DNA of 64,000 bases from the NCBI GenBank assembly GCA_903895845.1, contig CAITVK010000098.1:1-64000 (forward strand). The letters are read 5' to 3'. A program made the position numbers and the translations under genes. This document shows, one piece after another, positions 17,731 through 24,052 of this stretch; position 1 is the first letter of the stretch, and each line of letters starts with the position of its first letter. The notes under the pieces were generated by a model. The model saw only the letters and a program-made list of their open reading frames with translations, was not told where the DNA came from and searched no databases. The DNA comes from an uncultured Chitinophagaceae bacterium. GTDB taxonomy: Bacteria; Bacteroidota; Bacteroidia; Chitinophagales; Chitinophagaceae.

Positions 17731-17945
17731 CGGTTTGCAGCCAACGAACAGGTATTGAGAATGTGGCTGGCAAGGTTGTTCCGTCCGCCGACGACTAAAG
17801 CTTAATACTTGTTACAAAAGCCAAATATAAGTACTGAAGCCCAATGTTGTTCGGTCACCCGAAACAAAAGCTTAAAGAAACCACTGAAGACGAGTTTGTT
17901 CCGTCCGCAGCCATATTTGCAATACTGATGTTGTGTGCATACCCG
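17731..17945 (-). repeat. attC-like site 9 (type A/B variant)
   Basis: AAC lies at 17743-17745 and GTT at 17930-17932 (190 bp). It starts like type A (AACGAACAGGTATTGAGAAT) and has its own interior. The right flank GTTGTGTGCATACCCG pairs with GGGTTGCACACAAC at 19292-19305. Confidence 0.83.
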
Positions 17946-18006
17946 ATAGCAGGGTGTGTCCACCAGTAAAGAAAGGGCTAGCTGATGATTGATGATTGCA
18001 AAATTG

Positions 18007-18267
18007 CTATTTAGAATGCAACTCGTCCATTATTTGAGCAAATAATTTATGGTCTTTCATTTCTAATAATCGATACTCAAATTTATTTCCATCTTGGTTA
18101 ATGGTAATATCTACAATGCCCCCGCAAGCATTTATTTTATCAATATATGGATCCAGTTCCTTTTCAACTTCAATTTTGAATTTGTTTAATTCAACTTCAT
18201 TGACAGGTTTTGTTTTAGATGGGTCTATTATATATCCGTAATGTTCATTGAAAACTACTTTACTCAT
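18007..18267 (-). CDS. Small hypothetical cassette protein
   Basis: An 86-residue soluble, charged protein (VVFNEHYGYIIDPSKTKP, later GGIVDITINQDGNKFEYRLL). It is probably an alpha/beta mix, with no membrane segment and no domain recognised. It is the last gene of a three-gene cassette, downstream of a 56-residue membrane protein. The 3' side carries the GTCCACC tail that is also seen after sites 6 and 7. Confidence 0.55.
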   Translation of the reverse strand: MSKVVFNEHYGYIIDPSKTKPVNEVELNKFKIEVEKELDPYIDKINACGGIVDITINQDGNKFEYRLLEMKDHKLFAQIMDELHSK

Positions 18268-18314
18268 AAAAAGTATTTAGGCATTAAATATAAAAGTATT
18301 CAAAATGCTCTGGG

Positions 18315-18485
18315 TTAATCCCGTTGCTGCTTTATTATAGTGACAAGTGCAGCTAATGGGAAACCAAGCAATACGCCTATAAATAATATAGGTAAAGGCT
18401 CTACCTTCTTTGGGTCACCATAAACCATTATGATTACACTGCATATCGTGTTCCAAATTAATATGTACCAAAATAAGTGCGGCAT
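18315..18485 (-). CDS. Small two-helix membrane protein (56 aa)
   Basis: A short open frame from the ATG at 18485 to the TAA at 18315. It starts MPHLFWYILIWNTICSV, then has a polar turn with GDPKKVEP. A second hydrophobic segment follows (LPILFIGVLLGFPLAALVTI) and the end is basic (KQQRD). Two membrane helices with a basic tail are typical of small membrane proteins. It starts 10 bp after the stop of the gene at 18496-19125 and fills a gap that would otherwise be empty, in the same orientation. The function is unknown. Confidence 0.6.
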   Translation of the reverse strand: MPHLFWYILIWNTICSVIIMVYGDPKKVEPLPILFIGVLLGFPLAALVTIIKQQRD

Positions 18486-18495
18486 AGAATATCTT

Positions 18496-19125
18496 TTATT
18501 GCCATTTAAGATTTGCTGTATTAAATTCCGACTGCATCATTCCTTCATCATAATAATTTGCCTCAAAAACAACATGCTTTGATTTTTTCAATTTTTGAAT
18601 AAATAAAGCTGGGTCGTCAATAAATATAAGTCCAACAGTCCCTGATGAAGGTTCGCTATATTCAAATGATACTGGTTTTGCCTCGTCAAATTTCACTCTT
18701 ACTACATTGTTGTCAATATCGCCACTTACAAATTGTCCCTTATTTACTGTTATATAAACCTCATTTCCCTTTTTATGAAATCCGTGCCTTAATGTTATAG
18801 TTAGCGAACTACCACCATTGTAGGGAAACTTAAAGTCCAACTTGTCGGTTGCTGTACATTCAGCATATTTAATTACGGTATTTTCCATTTTATCTGAATT
18901 GTCCTCTGAATAAGTCCAATTGTCAGAATCTGTATTTACAGCATGGTTAGTACTATCTATATTAATCTTTGATGTGTCAGTGGTTGTATTTACAGAAGGC
19001 TTTGTATCGGTGGCAAAATGCCCTATTAACCAAAATACAAATAATATGCTGCCTATTATTATCAGCATCCTTTTATTGAATTTCTTTCTTTTTGCCATTT
19101 CGGCTTCGGTCAATACCTTTTTCAT
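18496..19125 (-). CDS. Single-pass membrane protein, hypothetical
   Basis: A 209-residue protein with a basic cytoplasmic start, one membrane segment at about 20-38 (MLIIIGSILFVFWLIGHF), and a Thr/Ser/Asp-rich linker. The C-terminal beta domain (about 75-205) includes FPYNGGSSLTITLRHG and FIDDPALFIQKLKKSKHVV; the latter resembles segments of phage-type proteins of unknown function that are measured against membrane stress. No family is assigned. It is the first gene of the first cassette next to the recombinase, and would be the most recently acquired if insertion occurs at the head of the array. Confidence 0.6.
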   Translation of the reverse strand: MKKVLTEAEMAKRKKFNKRMLIIIGSILFVFWLIGHFATDTKPSVNTTTDTSKINIDSTNHAVNTDSDNWTYSEDNSDKMENTVIKYAECTATDKLDFKFPYNGGSSLTITLRHGFHKKGNEVYITVNKGQFVSGDIDNNVVRVKFDEAKPVSFEYSEPSSGTVGLIFIDDPALFIQKLKKSKHVVFEANYYDEGMMQSEFNTANLKWQ

Positions 19126-19258
19126 GTTGTTGTTTATAATTTTAATAAATACTTTAAGCTAATTGAGTACTCAAAGACTATTCGTCAATCTTGTATTAAT
19201 ATTATTACTTGCTTTAGAATAATTACGGCATTCTAATTTGTGTCATATATAATGCGAG

Positions 19259-19300
19259 CCGTCTGTTTTAAACCTCGCACGTTCATCGCACGGGTTGCAC
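19259..19300 (-). promoter_or_regulatory. Conserved cassette 5' leader (copy 2)
   Basis: It shares TTGCA, a GGGTTGC/CGGTTGC stretch and GGTTTAAAACAGAC with the copy at 13545-13590. It lies between the cassette boundary at 19303 and the gene starting at 19125. Confidence 0.4.
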
Positions 19301-19302
19301 AC

Positions 19303-19412
19303 AACTCTTAAATATGAGAAGGTTTTATCCTGTTCTAAACTTTCGCTTTTTTTTGAAACCCTTTCCTGTATAGGATTCCATCCAATTGTTTTTGTTATCT
19401 AAAACCTTCGCA
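19303..19412 (-). other. Putative primary attachment site (attI-like)
   Basis: The boundary of the first cassette is AAC at 19303-19305, preceded by GCACAC, which pairs with GTTGTGTGC of site 9. Beyond it lies a segment not related to the other sites. It is bounded by the perfect inverted repeat GAAGGTTTTA (19318-19327) / TAAAACCTTC (19400-19409) and contains GTTATC at 19394. It sits between the array and the recombinase stop codon, where a primary insertion site is expected for an integrase transcribed in the same direction as its cassettes. Confidence 0.55.
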
Positions 19413-19431
19413 AATACAAATCTAAGGGAAT

Positions 19432-20673
19432 TTATATTTCTAAATTCAAACTATCCAAAGGGCTTAATATTTTCAATAAATCTTTGTTGCTCGTGTGCAA
19501 ATATCGCATGGTGGTTTTGATGTCGTTGTGCCCCATTATCTTTTGTATAATCGTTACATCAGTGCCTCTATCTACTAAATGTGTAGCAAAACTGTGGCGC
19601 AACGCATGAATGCTTCCGGGCTTCAAAATTCCTGCTCTTTCTTTTGCGGCAGTTAGCACCAATTGTAAGCTTCTTGGGCTATACATTTCCTCAGGATTCT
19701 GCCCCATAAACAAATACCCTTCTTTCTTTGGCTTGTATTGTCTGCAATATTCCCTCAACATCACCAGCAATACAGGACTTAATCCCACCATTCTGTCTTT
19801 TTTCCCTTTGCCTTGCTCTATTTTCATACACATTCGCTTGCTATCAATGTTGTATGTTTTCATTGCCACTACTTCGCTCACCCGCAATCCACTACTATAG
19901 GCAAGCATCAGCATTGTTTTGTGTTTTATGTTTACTGTACCTTTTAAAATGGCTACTATCTCGTCCTGATTAAAAAAGTTAGGCAACAAATATGGTTTTT
20001 TAGGTCTTGGTATCTCCCAAAAGAATTTTTCTTTATACAACACCTGCTCATAATAAAACTTTAGTGCATTCATACGGCTGTGTATTGTATTCTCGCTAAG
20101 TTTTAAACTAGTATGGCAATATTGTAGATAATCTTTCACTCTGTCTGTGCTAAGGTCTTTTGCTGCTGTATTACCCAATGTTTGTAGATATAACCTAAAT
20201 TCGGATGTATAAGTATTAATGGTGTTTGGACTGTATGCTTTGAGTACAAGTGCCTGACTAAACTTGGATAGGGCAGCAGCGTTTTCATCGCTAAGATTAT
20301 AGGATATTGGTTTTTCTTTTTTAGTGGGGATTGAAATAGGCTGCACCCGTAGAGGCGGATTACAATCTGTCTTGAGATGCGCTCGCGGATCATTTTTAGA
20401 CGCATTAATATGCGTCTCTACGGGGTTTTGGATGTTCTGTTTAAAATAATCCCGCATTGCCTTGCCATCCAATATTGCTGACCCTTTCAGCGCTATCCTC
20501 AATTTATTACAAGCCTCTTTGGTACAATCCATATACCAGCACTTCTTGGTTCTACTCCATTTTGCGGATACTGCTTTTTGTAAAACAGTATTTAGTTTAA
20601 TATCTTTTTCAAAGTAGATACCTACTACCTGAATCTCGTTATGTACTAGCGGCTTAATTGTAACTGTGTTCAT
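19432..20673 (-). CDS. Tyrosine recombinase, likely array integrase (XerC/D-like, not classical IntI)
   Basis: A 413-residue protein. Residues 1-80 form an extra N-terminal domain (KWSRTKKCWYMDC) seen in some Bacteroidota integrases. A SAM-like core-binding domain spans about 130-215 and the catalytic domain about 235-400. The active-site residues are present: R264 (SGLRVSE), K289-292 region, H356 and R359 (HALRH), H382 (GHND) and Y391 (MRYLH). R264 to R359 is 95 residues, as in XerC/D, so it appears to lack the extra segment before HxxR that marks IntI. The C-terminal SPLDSL is reminiscent of IntI ends. Residues 83-110 are encoded by a REP-like element. It is placed at the head of the cassette array and probably recombines its sites. 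Confidence 0.85.
   Translation of the reverse strand: MNTVTIKPLVHNEIQVVGIYFEKDIKLNTVLQKAVSAKWSRTKKCWYMDCTKEACNKLRIALKGSAILDGKAMRDYFKQNIQNPVETHINASKNDPRAHLKTDCNPPLRVQPISIPTKKEKPISYNLSDENAAALSKFSQALVLKAYSPNTINTYTSEFRLYLQTLGNTAAKDLSTDRVKDYLQYCHTSLKLSENTIHSRMNALKFYYEQVLYKEKFFWEIPRPKKPYLLPNFFNQDEIVAILKGTVNIKHKTMLMLAYSSGLRVSEVVAMKTYNIDSKRMCMKIEQGKGKKDRMVGLSPVLLVMLREYCRQYKPKKEGYLFMGQNPEEMYSPRSLQLVLTAAKERAGILKPGSIHALRHSFATHLVDRGTDVTIIQKIMGHNDIKTTMRYLHTSNKDLLKILSPLDSLNLEI
20345..20425. repeat. REP-like palindromic insertion inside recombinase gene
   Basis: Outer ends CCCGTAGAGGCG and CGTCTCTACGGGG are inverted. They flank a perfect hairpin AGACGCAT / ATGCGTCT with loop TAAT (20398-20417). The sequence is of the widespread GTAGAGACGC type. 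It is about 81 bp (27 codons), in frame, in the linker between the N-terminal and core-binding domains. Confidence 0.65.
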
Positions 20674-20711
20674 ACATTGTACATTTTATTGATCCCCGAA
20701 CCCCGTGAGCA

Positions 20712-20798
20712 GTCATATCGACGAAGGAGATATCTAACTGAAGAAAGAGAAATAGACCCCTGATAACACAATGAGATTTCTCCTAAGGTCGAAATGAC
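20712..20798. repeat. MITE-like palindrome
   Basis: The terminal inverted repeats GTCATATCGACGAAGGAGAT and GAGATTTCTCCTAAGGTCGA (extending to AATGAC) flank a short centre. This GTCATTTCGAC...GGAGAAATCTC element is a common non-coding repeat in Bacteroidota. It lies between the recombinase and ssb. Confidence 0.65.
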
Positions 20799-20869
20799 GG
20801 CACACAAGTTTCAGAGAGTACTCTTATCTCATATTTCATAGTTCATATTTCATAATTATCAATTGTCAA

Positions 20870-21214
20870 TTATCCATTTTCAATCGCTTTGTCAAGCATT
20901 ATCAGCTGTTCGCCAATTATTTCGGTCACATACTTTTTCAATCCATCCTTGTCCTCATAATGCCTTGTTTTCAATTTCCCTTCAATATATACATAGCTGC
21001 CTTTGTGCAGGTACTTCTGTGCCAGTTCTGCCAGTCCTCGCCATAGCACGATGCTGTGCCAATCGGTGTCGGTTATCATTTCGCCCGCTTTGTTGCGATG
21101 GCTTTCTGTTGTTGCCAACGAAAACTTGGCTACAGGCACATTGCCCTCCAATACTTGCACCTCGGGGTCTTTGCCGAGGTTGCCAATGAGTGTTACTTTA
21201 TTGAGTCCTTTCAT
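20870..21214 (-). CDS. ssb: Single-stranded DNA-binding protein
   Basis: A protein of 114 residues from the ATG at 21214 (two residues longer from 21220). The OB-fold is typical: NKVTLIGNLGKDPEV at the start, FSLATTES, DWHSIVLWRGLAELAQKYL and GSYVYIEGKLKTR. It binds single-stranded DNA in replication and repair. It is short: the acidic disordered C-terminal tail with the DDDIPF-type tip is absent, so partner recruitment may differ from the main SSB and it may be a secondary copy. Its position beside the recombinase is notable, because integron sites recombine as single strands, but a functional link is only inferred. Confidence 0.92.
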   Translation of the reverse strand: MKGLNKVTLIGNLGKDPEVQVLEGNVPVAKFSLATTESHRNKAGEMITDTDWHSIVLWRGLAELAQKYLHKGSYVYIEGKLKTRHYEDKDGLKKYVTEIIGEQLIMLDKAIENG

Positions 21215-21500
21215 AATCATTCAAAGGTCGGGCTTACTGATTTGGTATTGGGTTTTATAATTTCAAATATAAACTTCCCCCGTCTCGGTTCTTGTCTCAC
21301 GAACCAATTAAAAAAAAGGTTCGTAATACACTAACCGAGGCTGGGTAGAACCAATAACTGCAAGCAGCCTCCAACAAGGAAGGGTTCGCTTTGAGCGAAC
21401 CCTTCCTTAATAATCTCCCCTCCCTAACCTCATTCACACCTCTTTTATATCCACCCAAACACCACATTTTTCCCCTCAAAAAACACAAAATGAAAATAAT

Positions 21501-21770
21501 AGGTGTCTTGTAACACGTTACAAATGGCATAAATTCTCTAACAGGTGTCTTGTAGCGCATTACAAATGGCATAAATTTTCTAACAGGTGTCTTGTAACAC
21601 GTTACAAATGGCATAAATTTTCTAACGGGTATCTTGTAACACGTTACGAATGGCATAAATTTTCTAACAGGTGTCTTGTAACGCGTTACAAGTGGCATAA
21701 ATTTTCTAACAGGTGTGTTATTTTCTTGAAACGAGTGACCTAAATTACCTAACAAGTGTGTTGTTTTCTG
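21501..21770. repeat. 42-bp tandem array with palindromic cores
   Basis: Five clear 42-bp units (21501, 21543, 21585, 21627 and 21669) are followed by one or two decayed ones. Each unit holds an inverted repeat of the TTGTAAC/GTTACAA type; in the fifth it is a perfect 18-bp palindrome, CTTGTAACGCGTTACAAG (21674-21691). The array is upstream of ssb. Open frames across it (minus strand 21297-21779) follow from the unit being a multiple of three and are not taken as coding. Confidence 0.85.
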
Positions 21771-21830
21771 CCTTTTCAAGCATAAATAAAAAATATGGCT
21801 TATAAATTAACAAATAAATAAGAAATAAAA

Positions 21831-21860
21831 TTTGGAAATGTAAATAGCAGCTTATATTTG
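21831..21860 (+). promoter_or_regulatory. Bacteroidota-type promoter
   Basis: TTTG at 21831-21834, an 18-bp spacer and TATATTTG at 21853-21860 match the consensus TTTG-N19-TAnnTTTG. Transcription would start near 21867, giving a leader of about 137 bases before the gene at 22004. Confidence 0.65.
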
Positions 21861-22003
21861 CATTGTTCTTTTAAAATAAAAATTGTCGCTCTTATTAGGT
21901 GATTACTCCACAATAACAAAGTGTAGCCGCAGCAAGGGATATCGCGATGGTTGGTTGAATAGGTTTATTAAATCATTTTTCATCACCTTCAAAGTATTTC
22001 ATC

Positions 22004-22933
22004 ATGGGCACCACAGTACGCACATTTCCGCAATCTATCATTGGTCGCCAAAAGGCAATGACCACCGCAGTTATTAAAATAGAAGCAGCTCCGGCAGACA
22101 ACATACTGTCCGACAACCTTACTGACCGTCTCCATCTTGGCAATACCAACTATTTGGCTGGCAGTGCAGCCATCACACTCGCCAAAACAACTTACCACCA
22201 TAAAATAGAACTTGCACGCCCTGAACGCCTATTGATGCAAAAAAATATCACTGGCTTTTACGATTCATTGAATGGGTTGATAGATAGGGGTAAGGCACCT
22301 GCCTCGGCTCGTGGATACTACAACCTACCCATTACCAATAGAAAGATGCCCAAAATGAGGTCCGATGCTGATTTGTTGACGGCTGCCGCTGCGGTATTGA
22401 GTGGCGATATTTTGCGGGTGGCTGCAGGTGGCGTTGCCATGAGCGGCCCCACCATTGCAGAATATACCATTGTTTACAACCTTGCAAAGCCGGCTATCAT
22501 TGCCATCAGCACTGCAAAAACCGCCGTGAACACTGCCGTAAGAAACCTGAAGGCACAGCTACCAGAAATAAAAGATCTTATCAAACACGTATGGGATGAT
22601 GTGGAAGCGTACTATAGTATGAATACGCCTGTGGAACGCAGGGTGGAAGCTCGTTTGTGGGGTGTGCGTTACCGAAGTACAGGATTGCCATCAATGGTTA
22701 CGGGTACAGTAAAAGATGAATTGGGCGTGGCAATAGCAAACGCCAAAGTGCGCATCATTGGCTCTAGCATCAGCACACTGACTGATGCAGAAGGCAACTT
22801 CTCCGTAAATACAAGCCTGTATGGCGATCTTGAAGTAGAAACAACCCGCATTAACTACGAAAAGAATATTACCGATCTCTTAAAGGAAGATGGTGTGGCT
22901 ATAGCAGTGGCAGTAGTGATGGTACATGTGTAG
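22004..22933 (+). CDS. Protein with C-terminal carboxypeptidase-regulatory-like domain
   Basis: A 309-residue protein. The N-terminal 220 residues are mostly helical and Ala-rich (TAAAAVLSGDILRVAAGGVA) and not recognised. Residues about 230-300 form a carboxypeptidase-D regulatory-like beta sandwich (VTGTVKDELGVAIANAKVRI, DAEGNFSV), common in Bacteroidota surface proteins. No signal peptide is visible, so the location is unclear. It is monocistronic, with its own promoter and a terminator at 23014. The function is unknown. Confidence 0.7.
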   Translation: MGTTVRTFPQSIIGRQKAMTTAVIKIEAAPADNILSDNLTDRLHLGNTNYLAGSAAITLAKTTYHHKIELARPERLLMQKNITGFYDSLNGLIDRGKAPASARGYYNLPITNRKMPKMRSDADLLTAAAAVLSGDILRVAAGGVAMSGPTIAEYTIVYNLAKPAIIAISTAKTAVNTAVRNLKAQLPEIKDLIKHVWDDVEAYYSMNTPVERRVEARLWGVRYRSTGLPSMVTGTVKDELGVAIANAKVRIIGSSISTLTDAEGNFSVNTSLYGDLEVETTRINYEKNITDLLKEDGVAIAVAVVMVHV

Positions 22934-23013
22934 TTGTTAGTGGTTAGTGGTTAGTTATTAGTGGTTGAAAACTAATATTTCCTATTTCTTCACTCATAAC
23001 TCATAACTAAGTA

Positions 23014-23049
23014 AAAAAGCCCTTGAAGCGAAAGTTTCAAGGGCTTTAT
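23014..23049. terminator. Bidirectional terminator
   Basis: The stem AAGCCCTTGAA / TTCAAGGGCTT with loop GCGAAAG is flanked by A-rich and T-rich runs. It lies between convergent genes ending at 22933 and 23066. Confidence 0.8.
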
Positions 23050-23065
23050 TTTAAGAACTACTTTG

Positions 23066-24004
23066 TTACAATGCCTTCTTTAAAAAGCTATCTATATAAT
23101 CCATCATAGGGCTAAACCAAGGATTAAAGAACCAAAAAGGATGTGGTGTATCAGGAAAAGTGTGTACTTCTGAATAAATATGTAAGGAATCTAGTTTTTT
23201 GATACCATCGTCCCTCCCCGCATGAAACCGTGTATTGGAACTGTTTATGAAAAGAAAAGGAACAGTATTTTTATCGATATGTTCCAAAGCAGAAGCTGAC
23301 TTCCATGTAGCGGGTTGTTGCTCATAAGTCCCACCTAGCCATTGTGCTGCAACAGCACTTTCATTAGACTCGGGATGATGAAAAGCTAAGATACCATCTA
23401 TATCGATGGCTGCATGAATGTTTGTAGACACAGACTTATCTCTTGATGTGTCTTCAAAAACTTGGTTATTATTTGTTGTGCCTAGCAATGCCGCCAATTG
23501 CCCGCCAGCAGAAACGCCCATTGCAATTATTTTGCTAGTATCAATTCCGTAAGCTTTTGCATTGGCTTTCATCCAACTGATGGCAGCCTTCAAATCATAG
23601 ACCGCAGCAGGATATATTGCCTCCGGAGATAACCTATACTCAGCACTAATGGCAACATATCCTCTGTTTGCTAGTTCTATGGCCATTGCTTCATTCTGTG
23701 ATTTATCGCCAGAACGCCATCCTCCACCAAAAATTAGTAGTACTGTGGTTTTGCGTTTATGTATGTTTTTGGGGTAATAAACATCTAGTGGCAACTGCCT
23801 ATCATTTATGACTCTATAAACAATGTCTCGCTTTAGCAAAACATTTTTCTTCAGTTGAGGAGATGCTACTGTAATGTAAGGCCGCTTCTTTTGTTCCTTT
23901 AGAAAAGTGCCATTCAGTGTAAAACTGGTATCCCCAGGTATTTTGTATTGGGTAAATGCGGAAGTTGAGATTAACAAAAGGATGCTGCCCAATAATAGCT
24001 TCAT
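23066..24004 (-). CDS. Secreted alpha/beta hydrolase (esterase)
   Basis: A 312-residue protein with a signal peptide (about 1-18). The esterase/lipase fold of the BD-FAE/acetyl-xylan type shows an oxyanion motif (LLIFGGGWRSGDK), the nucleophile elbow GVSAGGQLAALLG and a late His (PDTPHPFWF). It is probably a carbohydrate deacetylase: it lies 48 bp downstream of a GH28 gene on the same strand, next to a SusCD pair. It likely removes acetyl or methyl groups from pectic fragments. The exact ester cleaved cannot be read from the sequence. Confidence 0.82.
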   Translation of the reverse strand: MKLLLGSILLLISTSAFTQYKIPGDTSFTLNGTFLKEQKKRPYITVASPQLKKNVLLKRDIVYRVINDRQLPLDVYYPKNIHKRKTTVLLIFGGGWRSGDKSQNEAMAIELANRGYVAISAEYRLSPEAIYPAAVYDLKAAISWMKANAKAYGIDTSKIIAMGVSAGGQLAALLGTTNNNQVFEDTSRDKSVSTNIHAAIDIDGILAFHHPESNESAVAAQWLGGTYEQQPATWKSASALEHIDKNTVPFLFINSSNTRFHAGRDDGIKKLDSLHIYSEVHTFPDTPHPFWFFNPWFSPMMDYIDSFLKKAL

Positions 24005-24052
24005 AAATAGAATTTAAAGTTGAATTAGAAGCCCCTTGAGTTAGTAACAAAA

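Larger units (their letters stand above)
1..19431 (-). mobile_element. Integron-like gene-cassette array
   Basis: This is a run of cassettes with all genes on the minus strand. They are separated by ten 187-192 bp AAC...GTT palindromes plus one degenerate copy. The flank after GTT of each site is the reverse complement of the flank before AAC of the next site, for example GTTGGCAGCCGCC at 7215 against GGTGGCTGCCAAC at 8896, and GTTATGTGTAGCC at 13776 against GGTTACACATAAC at 16272. This is the hallmark of cassettes that circularise and insert at G^TT, as in integrons. The sites are longer than most attC sites and use GCYAAC/GTTRGC rather than the strict RYYYAAC/GTTRRRY consensus. The array starts beside a tyrosine recombinase (19432-20673) and continues beyond position 1. 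Function as an active recombination platform is inferred. Confidence 0.85.

Noticed and set aside
1-17945. Regular repeats between genes as a CRISPR array
   Set aside because: The units are about 190 bp palindromes separated by genes of different length, not short repeats with uniform spacers, and no cas genes are visible.
19432-20673. Classical integron integrase IntI
   Set aside because: The spacing between the catalytic Arg and HxxR is XerC/D-like, and the N-terminal 80 residues do not fit IntI. The call is kept as a tyrosine recombinase.
21297-21779. 160-residue minus-strand open frame over the 42-bp array
   Set aside because: It is a low-complexity product of the tandem units with no start signal, and the surrounding sequence is intergenic.
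22935-22975. TTAGTGG short repeats after the gene at 22004
   Set aside because: Simple low-complexity debris of a type common between Bacteroidota genes; no function suggested.
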